A DNA stretch of 45,069 bases from Spirochaetales bacterium. Lineage in GTDB: Bacteria > Spirochaetota > GWE2-31-10 > MWDO01. Both the position numbers and the translations under genes were made by a program. Of the stretch, positions 22,338 to 31,136 are shown piece after piece (the stretch's first letter is position 1; each line of letters opens with the position of its first letter). Location of the stretch: positions 1 to 45,069 of the forward strand of contig JAFYAI010000101.1 of assembly GCA_017540815.1 (NCBI GenBank), in the 5' to 3' direction. The notes beneath the pieces are model-generated. The model was not told the origin of the DNA. It made no database searches and saw only the letters and a program-made list of their open reading frames with translations.

Positions 22338-23227
22338 ATGTATTAGTATCCGGACTTGTGAATATCGAAACGCCTGTGAGTGTGCGTGGATTTCCGATTA
22401 ATTATTATCCGATTGATTATCCGTTTTTCGGGATAGGTATGAATGTCGGCGGTGTCGGGTATAATGCTGCGAAGGCGTTGAAGACTCTCGGCGATAATGT
22501 GACTTTTGTCTCGTTCATTGGCAATGATATAACAGGCAATATAATAGAAGAAACTCTGCATAAGGACCGCATTGAGACGAAATATCTGCAGCGAACTCTG
22601 GAATGTTCTGCCCAGAGTGTGGTGCTGGTCGAACCGAGTGGTCGCCGTCAGATATACTGTGATCTCAAAGATATTCAGGATCGGCGGCTGGACTGCTCAT
22701 TCGTTAGAGCTGAGATTGAGAATACCGATACCGTGGTATGCTGCAATATTAACTTTAACCGCACGCTGCTGCACGAAGCGAAGCGTCTCGGCAAGAGGAT
22801 TGCGACAGATGTTCATGTTTTGTCGGATATTAATGACGAATATAATCGTGAGTTCTTGGAATGTGCCGATATTGTATTCCTCAGTGACGAAGGTTTGCCA
22901 TGTTCTCCGCATGATTTTCTGACTGCTCTGAAAAATCAATACGGAATGAGTATCATTGTGCTGGGACAAGGCAGCAGCGGAGCAACGCTTTATGAGAGAT
23001 TAACCGATACGATTACTCATTATGACTGCGTGCCTTGCTCGCATGTCGTCAATACTGTCGGAGCGGGCGATGCTCTGTTTTCCGCATTTATTCATTTCTA
23101 TACAAAAGGTCTGTCTGCCGCTGACGCACTTCTGCGGGCTCAGATATTCGCCGGTGAGAAGATTAAGCATAACGGAGCGTCGATCGGATTCCTGACGGAA
23201 GAGGAAGTGGAGAGCCGGATTAGATGA
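22334..23227 (+). CDS. PfkB-family carbohydrate kinase
   Basis: 297 residues. MNVGGVGYNAAKALKTLGDNV is the N-terminal PfkB motif and NTVGAGDALFSAF the C-terminal one with the catalytic Asp intact. It phosphorylates a sugar or nucleoside hydroxyl with ATP; the substrate is unknown. It is a paralog of the gene at 10723-11637, sharing the start and the GFPINYYPIDYP region, while that copy has GAGE. Coupled to the acetyltransferase by a four-base overlap. Confidence 0.9.
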   Translation: MNVLVSGLVNIETPVSVRGFPINYYPIDYPFFGIGMNVGGVGYNAAKALKTLGDNVTFVSFIGNDITGNIIEETLHKDRIETKYLQRTLECSAQSVVLVEPSGRRQIYCDLKDIQDRRLDCSFVRAEIENTDTVVCCNINFNRTLLHEAKRLGKRIATDVHVLSDINDEYNREFLECADIVFLSDEGLPCSPHDFLTALKNQYGMSIIVLGQGSSGATLYERLTDTITHYDCVPCSHVVNTVGAGDALFSAFIHFYTKGLSAADALLRAQIFAGEKIKHNGASIGFLTEEEVESRIR

Positions 23228-23231
23228 AATA

Positions 23232-23368
23232 CAAAAAATCTTGAAGAAACGCATTGTTTTGAAGTAAAAAGTTTTGAATAAACGCATTGTTTTTGCTGTA
23301 AAAATCTTGAAGAAAATGCAAATTTTGGCAAGAAAAATCTTGAAGAAATGCACTTTTTATGTTAATAT
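23232..23368 (+). promoter_or_regulatory. 33-bp repeat array and promoter of ATPase 2
   Basis: Four direct repeats of the type AAAATCTTGAAGAAAYGCA. TTGAA starts at 23241, 23274, 23307 and 23340, exactly 33 bases apart each time. The fourth unit provides the -35 TTGAAG (23340-23345), with TAATAT (23363-23368) 17 bases later. ATG follows at 23392. The array shares CTTGAARAARYGCA with that of ATPase 3. Confidence 0.85.
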
Positions 23369-23391
23369 TGTGATAACGGAGACAATACAAT

Positions 23392-24750
23392 ATGGCATTC
23401 AAAAGAAAAGCATATAACAGATTATTGAAATGGAAAAAAGAATGGAACGGTCAATATGCCGTTTTATTGGAAGGAGCCCGCCGTGTCGGGAAATCTACGA
23501 TTGCGGAAGAATTTGCCAAAAACGAATACAAATCATATATCTTGCTTGACTTTTCCAAAGTCTCCAATGAAATAAAAAGTTATTTTGATGACATTTATAA
23601 TCTTGATTTATTTTTCCTGAAACTTCAGGCTGCCGTCGGTATAAAGCTGTATCAGCGGGAATCTGTCATAGTTTTTGATGAGATTCAGCTGTTCCCAAAA
23701 GCTCGACAGGCAATTAAACATCTTGTCGCAGACGGACGCTATGATTATATTGAAACAGGCTCGCTTATTTCCATTAAGAAAAATGTCCGAGACATCCTCA
23801 TACCGTCTGAAGAAATGAAAATCCCTGTGTATCCGATGGACTACGAAGAGTTTCTGTGGGCGACAAAAAGTGATGCTTATAATCTGACTCGGCAACTTTA
23901 TGAAATGAAGGAGTCTCTCGGTCAGACTGTCAACCGCAAACTGATGAGGGATTTTAAACTATATATGGCGATTGGCGGAATGCCACAGGCTGTTGCGGCA
24001 TATATTGACGGCAAGAATTTCACCGAGATTGACAATATTAAACGCTCCATAATCAGTCTTTATGAAGATGATTTCAAAAAAATAGATCCGAGCGGCAGAA
24101 TCTTTGCAATGTATCAGTCTGTCCCTGCTCAACTCGCCAGAAATACGAAGCGATATAACATTACAAGTGCCAAAGGCAAACGAAAAAGCATAAAAGATGA
24201 TGAACTCTTATTTGATTTACTTGATTCCAAAACGGTTCTTGTCTCTTACAATACGACAGATCCAAAAGTCAGTCTGTCTTTGACAAAAAATCTTGAAAGT
24301 TATAAATTATATCTTGCTGATATTGGTCTATTCGTTACGCTGCTTTTCGGAGACAGACCTGAGACAGCCAATAACATTTATACAAAACTTCTGTCGGATA
24401 AACTGCCGGCAAATCTCGGTTATCTCTATGAAAATGTTGTTGCTCAAGTTATATCTGCGGCGGGATATGAGCTCTATTATCACACTTGGGAGAAAATTGG
24501 CAGTACGCATTATTATGAAGTTGATTTCCTTTTGTCGAAAGGAGCAAAGCAATATGCGTTGGAAGTAAAATCATCCGGCACAGGCAAATATGAATCGCTG
24601 TCAATGTACAGGAAAAAATATTCCAAAACTCTTGCTGATACAATCATTCTTTCACAGAAAGATGTCTGCCACATTGACGAGCATCTGAATCTGCCGGTGT
24701 TTATGATACCGTATTTGGCGGAGGATGATGAAACATCCAACAAGGAGTAA
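23392..24750 (+). CDS. AAA ATPase with DUF4143/PD-(D/E)XK nuclease-like domain (ATPase 2)
   Basis: 452 residues. N-terminal FKRKAYNRLLKWKKEW, Walker A G28-ARRVGKST, Walker B VIVFDEIQLFPKARQ, then DYIETGSLISIKKN and the PVYPMDYEEFLWA motif of AAA_14 proteins. The C-terminal domain has a complete-looking PD-(D/E)XK core: D378 in YYEVDFLL, E391 and K393 in YALEVKSS. Known members are predicted nucleotide-dependent nucleases of unknown target. ACGGAGACAAT precedes the start. It is closest in layout to ATPase 3 and may share a transcript with the two acetyltransferase genes after it. Confidence 0.87.
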   Translation: MAFKRKAYNRLLKWKKEWNGQYAVLLEGARRVGKSTIAEEFAKNEYKSYILLDFSKVSNEIKSYFDDIYNLDLFFLKLQAAVGIKLYQRESVIVFDEIQLFPKARQAIKHLVADGRYDYIETGSLISIKKNVRDILIPSEEMKIPVYPMDYEEFLWATKSDAYNLTRQLYEMKESLGQTVNRKLMRDFKLYMAIGGMPQAVAAYIDGKNFTEIDNIKRSIISLYEDDFKKIDPSGRIFAMYQSVPAQLARNTKRYNITSAKGKRKSIKDDELLFDLLDSKTVLVSYNTTDPKVSLSLTKNLESYKLYLADIGLFVTLLFGDRPETANNIYTKLLSDKLPANLGYLYENVVAQVISAAGYELYYHTWEKIGSTHYYEVDFLLSKGAKQYALEVKSSGTGKYESLSMYRKKYSKTLADTIILSQKDVCHIDEHLNLPVFMIPYLAEDDETSNKE

Positions 24751-24758
24751 AAAACATA

Positions 24759-25319
24759 ATGCTAACTCACAAAGGCACGCAAAGGCTTGAAACAAGTCGG
24801 CTTATTCTTCGCCGCTTTACAATCAAAGATGCACAGCAAATGTTTTGGAATTGGGCAAGCGAAGATGAAGTTACCAAATATCTGACCTGGCCGACACATT
24901 CAGACTGGAATGTTACAAAAATGGTGCTGTCTGATTGGAGTGCGAAGTATGATAAGCTCGATTTTTATAATTGGGCGATTGAGCAGAAAGAATTGAAAGA
25001 AGTCATCGGTAATATCTCGGTTGTCTCTTATCATGATGAGACTTTGTCAGCAAATCTCGGTTATTGTATCGGTACAAAATGGTGGGGACAAAGCATTATG
25101 TCGGAAGCGGCTTGTGCGGTGCTGAAATATCTGTTTGAAGAAGTCGGATTTAACAGAATTGCGGCTGGTTACGACAGTGATAATCCGAAGTCCGGCAGAG
25201 TTATGCAGAAAATCGGGATGACCTATGAAGGAACTCTGCGAAAATCAGGACTCAACAATCAAGGCATCATCGATATTGTCTGGTATTCGATATTAAAGAA
25301 AGAATGGGAACAACAATGA
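24759..25319 (+). CDS. GNAT acetyltransferase (RimJ/RimL type)
   Basis: 186 residues: LETSRLILRRFTIKDAQQMF is the RimJ/RimL-type opening, followed by NLGYCIGTKWWGQSIMSEAA as acetyl-CoA binding motif A and NPKSGRVMQKIGMTYEGTLR. It likely acetylates a protein N-terminus or a small amine. Ribosome site CAAGGAG. Its stop overlaps the start of the next GNAT gene by four bases. Confidence 0.88.
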   Translation: MLTHKGTQRLETSRLILRRFTIKDAQQMFWNWASEDEVTKYLTWPTHSDWNVTKMVLSDWSAKYDKLDFYNWAIEQKELKEVIGNISVVSYHDETLSANLGYCIGTKWWGQSIMSEAACAVLKYLFEEVGFNRIAAGYDSDNPKSGRVMQKIGMTYEGTLRKSGLNNQGIIDIVWYSILKKEWEQQ

Positions 25320-25765
25320 ACATCAAAATAATCCCCTACGACGAATCTTACAAACAGAGCATCTTCGATTTTACCGACAGAGTTTTTAGAGAATTGGGCA
25401 AGGTGTTTGAGCCGACGGGGCGGCATGATTTTTATAACGATATTTCGCATTTGTTCAAACGGTTCTATTGTATGCTTGACGACAATAATCTAATCGGCAC
25501 TGTCGGCTTGAAGGACATTGACGGCAGCACTGCGGAATTGAAATCACTGTATCTGGCCTCGGAGTTTAGAGGCAAAGGATTCGGCACACTGTTATTGAAC
25601 AAAGCGATTTCATCGGCGAAAGGATTGGGCTACAGTGCCATTGTTTTGGATTCCATGTCGAAATATAAAAGTGCATTGCACTTATATGAGCGGGCGGGCT
25701 TTGTCCGCATCGACCGATTCAACGACAATCCGTATGCGGATATTTTTATGCGGCTAGAGATATGA
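25316..25765 (+). CDS. GNAT acetyltransferase
   Basis: 149 residues: SLYLASEFRGKGFGTLLLNKAIS carries the R/Q-x-x-G-x-G/A acetyl-CoA loop and ALHLYERAGFVRID the family tail. ATG 25316 overlaps the upstream stop. Substrate unknown. It is a different GNAT subtype from its neighbour, so the pair is not a simple duplication. Confidence 0.85.
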   Translation: MNIKIIPYDESYKQSIFDFTDRVFRELGKVFEPTGRHDFYNDISHLFKRFYCMLDDNNLIGTVGLKDIDGSTAELKSLYLASEFRGKGFGTLLLNKAISSAKGLGYSAIVLDSMSKYKSALHLYERAGFVRIDRFNDNPYADIFMRLEI

Positions 25766-25774
25766 AAATAAAAC

Positions 25775-25883
25775 AAAAAACTCTTGAAAACTCCCTTGAA
25801 AAAGTGTATTATACGAGTAAAAAGTCCCTTGAAAAAGTGCGACAAAATAACAAAAACTCCCTTGAAAAAGTGCAGGAGATCGT
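25775..25883 (+). promoter_or_regulatory. 33-bp repeat array and promoter of ATPase 3
   Basis: CTCCCTTGAAAAAGTG-type units with TTGAA at 25796, 25829 and 25862, exactly 33 bases apart, plus a degenerate TTGAA at 25784. TTGAAA (25784-25789)-17-TATTAT (25807-25812) is a candidate promoter across the first unit. The last unit runs into the ribosome-binding site AGGAG and the ATG at 25884, so binding there could also block translation. Confidence 0.8.
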
Positions 25884-27218
25884 ATGTTCAAACGAAAAAT
25901 CATATCGGAATTTGAGAAATGGAAAAACTCCGATGGCAAAAAGAAAGCCCTCGTTGTAAAGGGGCTGCGACAAATTGGTAAAACTTACAGTGTTTGCGAA
26001 TTTGCAAAAGAAAACTATAAAAATGTTATATATGTAAATTTCAAAGAAAATGAAAGTGCGAAAAAGATTTTTGACGCAGACCTTAATGTCGACAGGATAA
26101 CAGTAGATATTTCTGCAATTTTACCGAACTCACACTTTGAAGCAGGGAATACGGTAATAATTTTTGATGAAATTCAGGAATGTGCAAATGCCCGTTCAAG
26201 TATAAAGCCATTTTGCGAAGACGGACGGTTTGACATTATTGCGACAGGTTCTCTGCTTGGGATAAAAGGCTATAATAAGAAAAAAAGCAAAGGTGTTCCA
26301 ACCGGCTTTGAACGCATAATTTATATGAAACCAATGGACTTTGAAGAATTCCTTTGGGCGAAAGGTATCGATGAAAATGTAATCAGCTATCTTCGAGAAT
26401 GTTATGAAACTAAAACCCCTGTAAGCGAAGCAACTCACACAGCGATGCTTAGATATTTCAAAGAATATATTTGCGTGGGCGGGCTTCCATATATAGTTGA
26501 CAGATTCATTTCAACTAACGATATGAATGTAGTTTGGCAAGAACAGCACGATATTATTGAAGAATATAAAGATGATTTTGGTAAGCATCTAGACGAAAAT
26601 GAAAATGAGGAAATAGACCTTGCACTTCTTGGCAGAATTAACAGGGTTTTTGAATCTATTCCTGCTCAGCTTGCAAAAGAAAATAAAAAATTTGTATTCT
26701 CGGTTTTGGAAAAGAAAGGCCGATCGGAAAACTATCAACCGGCAATCCAATGGCTGTATGATTTTGGAATAATAAATCTTTGCTACAACCTTACAAGTAT
26801 TACTGATCCGCTTGAAGGGAATAAAATTGATAATATCTTTAAGATTTATATGCAGGATTCCGGTCTATTTGTTTCTATGCTTGACCGTGACAGTGCTGCG
26901 AAAATACTTTCCGGTGATTTGGGATTTTATAAAGGTGCTATTTTTGAGAATATCATAGCTGACAGTTTCTCTAAACAAGACAGGAAACTTTATTATTTTC
27001 ATAAAGATTCCGGACTTGAAATAGACTTCGTTTCTAAAGTCAAAGACAAAATCTCTCTTATCGAAGTAAAAGCAACGACCGGCAATACAAAGTCCGCAAA
27101 CACGATACTCAAAAATCCTCAGTATGAAGCAGACATCTGTTACAAGCTGTCGGAAAATAATGTCGGTATAGTTGGGAATAAAATTACAATACCTTATTAT
27201 ATGGTTATATTTTTGTGA
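25884..27218 (+). CDS. AAA ATPase with DUF4143/PD-(D/E)XK nuclease-like domain (ATPase 3)
   Basis: 444 residues. FKRKIISEFEKWKNS opening, Walker A G27-LRQIGKT, Walker B VIIFDEIQECANARSS, DIIATGSLLGIKGYN and YMKPMDFEEFLWA. The C-terminal nuclease-like core is intact: D381 in LEIDFVS, E394 and K396 in LIEVKATTG. It belongs to the same subfamily as ATPase 2 (same order of motifs and related upstream repeats), but the proteins are clearly diverged, so this is not a recent duplication. Its own array precedes it. Function unknown. Confidence 0.87.
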   Translation: MFKRKIISEFEKWKNSDGKKKALVVKGLRQIGKTYSVCEFAKENYKNVIYVNFKENESAKKIFDADLNVDRITVDISAILPNSHFEAGNTVIIFDEIQECANARSSIKPFCEDGRFDIIATGSLLGIKGYNKKKSKGVPTGFERIIYMKPMDFEEFLWAKGIDENVISYLRECYETKTPVSEATHTAMLRYFKEYICVGGLPYIVDRFISTNDMNVVWQEQHDIIEEYKDDFGKHLDENENEEIDLALLGRINRVFESIPAQLAKENKKFVFSVLEKKGRSENYQPAIQWLYDFGIINLCYNLTSITDPLEGNKIDNIFKIYMQDSGLFVSMLDRDSAAKILSGDLGFYKGAIFENIIADSFSKQDRKLYYFHKDSGLEIDFVSKVKDKISLIEVKATTGNTKSANTILKNPQYEADICYKLSENNVGIVGNKITIPYYMVIFL

Positions 27219-27335
27219 TTTGTATTCAGTTCTAGTCTATATTGTGAAAAACTACATCTGAATATGATAGGAATTTACACTGAAACCTTTTTTATTATTT
27301 TTATTAAATGAAGATGAACAAAGACAAATCAGAGA

Positions 27336-29483
27336 TTAATTTTCATTTATAAGTAATTTCCTTTTTTCAGCTAATGTTTCTGTTTCTCCTAATACGCAAG
27401 CAAATTTATAAATTTGTATAGTTTTCCAACCGGTAACAGTTTGTCCCCATTGATTTGTGGACATGGTTTTTCCCTTATAATCAACCTTTGTTGGAGAAAC
27501 AAGCGTTGCTATGGAATCATCAGGATATAAGGTTATATAAAGTTTATCGCCAATTGAAATAATTCCAGCATCAATAAGTTCATCAATTTTGGGTAACTTT
27601 GTAGGAGACTTTCTAGATTTCTTTGGTTCATCTGACTGATTAATAATAGGAATTGTAAGAATTTTCTCTATAAAAAAATCAACAATTTTTTGTTCTCGTT
27701 TAACAATATCCGAATAATCAGTAAAATTTCCATATTCCTTTAATTCTATTGCATTATTCTGTCTTGAAGAATTCTTATCTCTGTAATAAATCCTAACATT
27801 CCCAAATTTATTTAATACTTGGGCTTGAAAATCTTCATATGACATTCCATCTTGAATTTGTTCTGGAAAATCACTTCCATCTTTCAATACAAGAATTTCA
27901 TTCCCATCTGTTTTCTTGCAATAATATTTATAATTAATATCTTCTGGCTCTGGAGTCTGAACAAGCAAATGATCAAGAGAAAAACTATCTGAAAATTTTG
28001 ATGTTAAAACATCGGCTTGATCATAAGACAAATTTCCAGAATTTTCATCATAAGCTTCATATAATGCAAGTAAAGGAACTGAAATTTTCTTATGTGAATA
28101 GGCATCGTAATTAGCTATCGAATATTTAAGAAAATCTTTTGTTATATTGCTTTTTGCGGATTCTTTCGCAACATAGTATTTTATTGTTGCTGTGTTAATA
28201 CCGTTTTCATAAATATCATCGAATATTCTAGTAAACATCGTTATAACATCTTTGCTATCTTTATTTAGGAAAGTAAGACTCTCTATCATAAAATTTGTAA
28301 TAGTCGCGAAAATATCTACAAAATTATCTCCTGAAATCTTATTATTTGCAAATTCAATAAATGTCCTAAAAAATAAAGGCTTAGGATGGTTATAATTACC
28401 AGAAAACAGTCTAAAATACATTCGTAGCTTATGATTATTATAAAGTTGTTTTAATAATTCTATGTCAGATAACATATTATAGTACTTTACTTTTTTTGAC
28501 ATATCTTCTAGCAAGGCTTTGAAAGTTTCGTTCAGTGTTGTCTTTTCAAAATGTTTCTTCATCTCATTAGAAGCAATTGATTTAAAATATAAAAGAGTAA
28601 TATTTGAACGATAATATTTAATATATGCTCTTATATATATCATAAGATAATCATACAGGTTATCTTTTGTCTGAATAATCAAATCTCCCCATTGTTTTAA
28701 GCACGATTTATATGATTTCTCATCCAATTCTGAAAAAATGAAACACTTTATTTTATCAATTTCTTCAAGAGGCTTACCCTTACTGTTAATGGATTCAAAA
28801 ATAGAAAAGACCTTATTTACATTATCAGTACATTCAATATTGATAAAATTTATATTTTCAATAACATACGAAGCATAATCAAGAAGTTTATTTTCATCTT
28901 CGCAAACTGTTTTACTTAATGTATCATAAATAAGTTTAAAGTTTTCAATAACTCTTTTTTCATAATCAGACTTACAAGTATAATTCTCAGCAAAAGAATA
29001 AAGTGTTTGAGGAGTATCAAATGCGTAATCATAAAGTTCAGAGAAAGCTTCTTTTTCTATACTGTTAAGTTTTAACGAAGGGAACTCTTTTTCAGGATAT
29101 CGTGTTAAACTGTGTTGCCACAACAACCGTTTTACATCAAAGATCAAAGGATCATTTTGATTTATGCAAATTTTTGAAAATAACGAATGTAGTGCCAAAA
29201 GAATTAATGTAAAAGTTGTTGTTCGTTGTTGCCCATCTATAATATCATAGGCTTTTATATTTCCATCAGTCTTTGTATCATTTTCTCGAATGATAACATT
29301 CCCCGTATAATAGCTTTTGACAGTTTCTTTTTCTTTAAAAGAATTTAATATATCTTCTAGTAATATTGAAACATTATCTGCATCCCAAGAATACGGCCTT
29401 TGATAAACAGGTATTTCAAAAAGCTTATTCTCATAAAGTTTTCTTATATTCCATAAATTTGGTTCTAAAGGTTCTCTTGCCAT
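27336..29483 (-). CDS. DUF262 / degenerate HNH / RAMA-domain protein, modified-DNA defence candidate
   Basis: 715 residues, very AT-rich. The N-terminal DUF262 domain (ParB-like, as in GmrS) has IPVYQRPYSW (24-33) and the D83-GQQR motif. A DUF1524/HNH-type region near residue 504 reads SLDHLLVQ where E-H-I-x-P-Q is usual, so the nuclease site keeps D and H but is irregular. Residues about 635-705 (LIDAGIISIGDKLYI...KTMSTNQWGQTVTGWKTI) look like a RAMA domain, found in proteins dealing with modified DNA. Together this suggests a one-protein type IV-like restriction system. The start has only a weak ribosome site. Confidence 0.75.
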   Translation of the reverse strand: MAREPLEPNLWNIRKLYENKLFEIPVYQRPYSWDADNVSILLEDILNSFKEKETVKSYYTGNVIIRENDTKTDGNIKAYDIIDGQQRTTTFTLILLALHSLFSKICINQNDPLIFDVKRLLWQHSLTRYPEKEFPSLKLNSIEKEAFSELYDYAFDTPQTLYSFAENYTCKSDYEKRVIENFKLIYDTLSKTVCEDENKLLDYASYVIENINFINIECTDNVNKVFSIFESINSKGKPLEEIDKIKCFIFSELDEKSYKSCLKQWGDLIIQTKDNLYDYLMIYIRAYIKYYRSNITLLYFKSIASNEMKKHFEKTTLNETFKALLEDMSKKVKYYNMLSDIELLKQLYNNHKLRMYFRLFSGNYNHPKPLFFRTFIEFANNKISGDNFVDIFATITNFMIESLTFLNKDSKDVITMFTRIFDDIYENGINTATIKYYVAKESAKSNITKDFLKYSIANYDAYSHKKISVPLLALYEAYDENSGNLSYDQADVLTSKFSDSFSLDHLLVQTPEPEDINYKYYCKKTDGNEILVLKDGSDFPEQIQDGMSYEDFQAQVLNKFGNVRIYYRDKNSSRQNNAIELKEYGNFTDYSDIVKREQKIVDFFIEKILTIPIINQSDEPKKSRKSPTKLPKIDELIDAGIISIGDKLYITLYPDDSIATLVSPTKVDYKGKTMSTNQWGQTVTGWKTIQIYKFACVLGETETLAEKRKLLINEN

Positions 29484-29646
29484 TTTTCATCACTACATTT
29501 TATTCTATTAATAATATATTTAATTTATACCACATCGCACATCAAATGTCAATCAGTTTTTCTGACACTGATTAAATGATATAATTTATTCATTTTTATT
29601 AAATCTATTACCGACAGATAAACTATAAACTATGACGAGACACAAG

Positions 29647-29703
29647 TCCCTCTCCACAATGGAGATGGGCAGCCGACAACAATGTTGTCGGCGGGGTGAG
29701 GTC
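29647..29703. repeat. compound palindromic repeat in a 344-base gap
   Basis: CTCC-ACAAT-GGAG followed by GCCGACAACA-A-TGTTGTCGGC (29672-29692) and GGGGTGAGG. The phrase is typical of dispersed intergenic repeats. Apart from it and the promoter below, 29484-29827 shows nothing coding. Confidence 0.55.
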
Positions 29704-29763
29704 TGAAATACTGCCAACATCTATGCAACTTTTTATACGGTTTCCATATTTCCCAATTTTTCC

Positions 29764-29808
29764 TTGACAACCGAAGCTGTCTGCACTATAATATAGTCAA
29801 GTTGACTA
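29764..29808 (+). promoter_or_regulatory. consensus promoter and palindromic operator of the Phd/PIN pair
   Basis: TTGACA (29764-29769), 17 bases, TATAAT (29787-29792), both perfect. Directly after the -10 lies the palindrome TAGTCAA-G-TTGACTA (29794-29808), placed to be bound by the antitoxin for autorepression. Confidence 0.85.
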
Positions 29809-29827
29809 ACTTTACAAGGAGGATATT

Positions 29828-30070
29828 ATGTGTACAATGAATGTTTTGGAAGCGAAGACCAAGTTTTCAAAGATACTTGAGATGCTTGAAAATCACGATG
29901 AGAATGAATTCGTTATCTGTCGCAGAAACAAACCTGTTGCAAAAATCGTTCTTATTCCGCAGGATAATCCACCGATACGAATTGGCATTGCAAAAGGAAA
30001 GTTTACCATTCCCGATGATATTCATTATCTTGATGATGAAATTGCAGCAGAATTTTTAGGAGAAGACTAA
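29828..30070 (+). CDS. Phd/YefM-type antitoxin
   Basis: 80 residues: MNVLEAKTKFSKILEMLENHDENEFVICRRNKPVAKIV is the Phd/YefM DNA-binding fold, with a C-terminal acidic tail (YLDDEIAAEFLGED) that would cover the toxin. AAGGAGG is six bases before ATG 29828; ATG 29837 is an alternative. It precedes the PIN toxin by three bases and should repress the promoter through the palindrome. Confidence 0.9.
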   Translation: MCTMNVLEAKTKFSKILEMLENHDENEFVICRRNKPVAKIVLIPQDNPPIRIGIAKGKFTIPDDIHYLDDEIAAEFLGED

Positions 30071-30073
30071 TCT

Positions 30074-30478
30074 ATGGAAGTTTTATTGGATACACATTTG
30101 CTTTTATGGACTCTTATCGAACCGCATAAACTCTCTGCAAAAGCAAAACTCATATTAGAAAATCCCCATTATGTTTTCTATTACAGCACAGTGTCCGTAT
30201 GGGAAGTTGCAATAAAGCATGCGAAAAATCCAGGAAATATGTCTATCTCAGGAGCTTTGTTTATACAATACTGCGAGCAGGCAGGTTTCAAAAAACTCGA
30301 ACTTGACGACCGGCATGTCATTGCATTGGAATCATTGCAGCTTAAAGAAAATGCTCAAGAGCACAAAGATCCGTTTGACAAAATTCTTTTATCGCAGGCA
30401 AAAGCTGACGGCATGACTTTCGTTACTCACGATGATAAGTTTGCGATATTCGATGAACCGAATGTCTTTTTTGTTTAA
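30074..30478 (+). CDS. PIN-domain toxin of a Phd/PIN system
   Basis: 134 residues of the Sll0205-like PIN subgroup: MEVLLDTHLLLWTLIEPHKLS with the first Asp, STVSVWEVAIKHA with Glu, HKDPFDKILLSQA with paired acids, and FVTHDDKFA. These form the metal site of an RNA-cleaving PIN nuclease. Phd-type antitoxins normally pair with this subgroup as well as with Doc. Confidence 0.9.
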   Translation: MEVLLDTHLLLWTLIEPHKLSAKAKLILENPHYVFYYSTVSVWEVAIKHAKNPGNMSISGALFIQYCEQAGFKKLELDDRHVIALESLQLKENAQEHKDPFDKILLSQAKADGMTFVTHDDKFAIFDEPNVFFV

Positions 30479-30490
30479 TATAATCCACCC

Positions 30491-30985
30491 ATGCCTAATT
30501 CCGCTGCCACACAACTCCATCCGTTTCCGCCACTTTTCAATGCAGAGTCCGATAAACTGATACTCGGCAGTTTCCCGTCTGTGAAGTCGAGGGAGAACCT
30601 CTTTTTTTACGGACATCCGCAGAATCGCTTTTGGAAAGTGATTGCCGCCTTATTTGGTGCGGACATTCCGACAACTGTCGATGAGAAGAAATCCCTGATT
30701 TTGTCAAACCGTCTTGCATTGTGGGATGTCCTCGCGGAATGTGAGATTGTCGGTTCGTCGGATGCTTCAATCCGTCACGTTCGGGCCAATGATCTAACAG
30801 TGATATTGGCTCATTCACAGGTATCGCAAATCTTCGTCAATGGCAAAACCGCCGAAAAACTCTACATTCGATATATCGAGCCGCAAACTCATATTCAAGC
30901 CACAGTGCTGCCGTCAACGAGTCCCGCAAATGCCGCCTGGAGTTTACAGCGGCTTATAGAAGCGTGGGGAAGTGCATTGTTGTAA
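30491..30985 (+). CDS. DNA-deoxyinosine / uracil-DNA glycosylase (UDG superfamily)
   Basis: 164 residues: FNAESDKLILGSFPSVKSRENLFFYGHPQNRFWKVIAALF is the signature of the Mug-like family 6 glycosylases acting on hypoxanthine or mismatched uracil; VLPSTSPANAAW is the second active-site loop. It removes deaminated bases from DNA. The start is 13 bases after the PIN stop with no clear ribosome site, so it may depend on coupling. It ends in a bidirectional terminator. Confidence 0.88.
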   Translation: MPNSAATQLHPFPPLFNAESDKLILGSFPSVKSRENLFFYGHPQNRFWKVIAALFGADIPTTVDEKKSLILSNRLALWDVLAECEIVGSSDASIRHVRANDLTVILAHSQVSQIFVNGKTAEKLYIRYIEPQTHIQATVLPSTSPANAAWSLQRLIEAWGSALL

Positions 30986-31018
30986 AAAACCGAGACTCCA
31001 CGGAGTCTCGGTTTTTTT
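30984..31018. terminator. bidirectional terminator
   Basis: AAAAAACCGAGACTC-CACG-GAGTCTCGGTTTTTTT, overlapping the stop codons of the glycosylase gene (plus) and the 39-residue gene (minus). Confidence 0.9.
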
Positions 31019-31136
31019 ACTGTTCCACTTCATTCTCAATCAAATCTTCTGCCAGATTTTTATAATCGAGATTTTCTATTCCGTATAATCCCTGCTCAAT
31101 CTGTGAGTTGAGTTTACTGTTATAATAAACCGTCAT
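31017..31136 (-). CDS. 39-residue protein coupled to the DUF3791 gene
   Basis: Encodes MTVYYNSKLNSQIEQGLYG followed by an acidic helix ending NEVEQ. AGAGGAG lies in front of ATG 31136, which overlaps the DUF3791 stop (ATGA). DUF3791 genes are often followed by a DUF3990 gene in toxin-antitoxin-like pairs; this short gene sits in that place and may be another component or a relic. Too short for the usual ORF cut-offs. Confidence 0.55.
   Translation of the reverse strand: MTVYYNSKLNSQIEQGLYGIENLDYKNLAEDLIENEVEQ

Noticed and set aside
23232..23391. CRISPR array
   Set aside because: Units are 33 bp apart in total with no separate conserved repeat and unique spacer of normal size, few copies, no cas genes, and the array overlaps a promoter.
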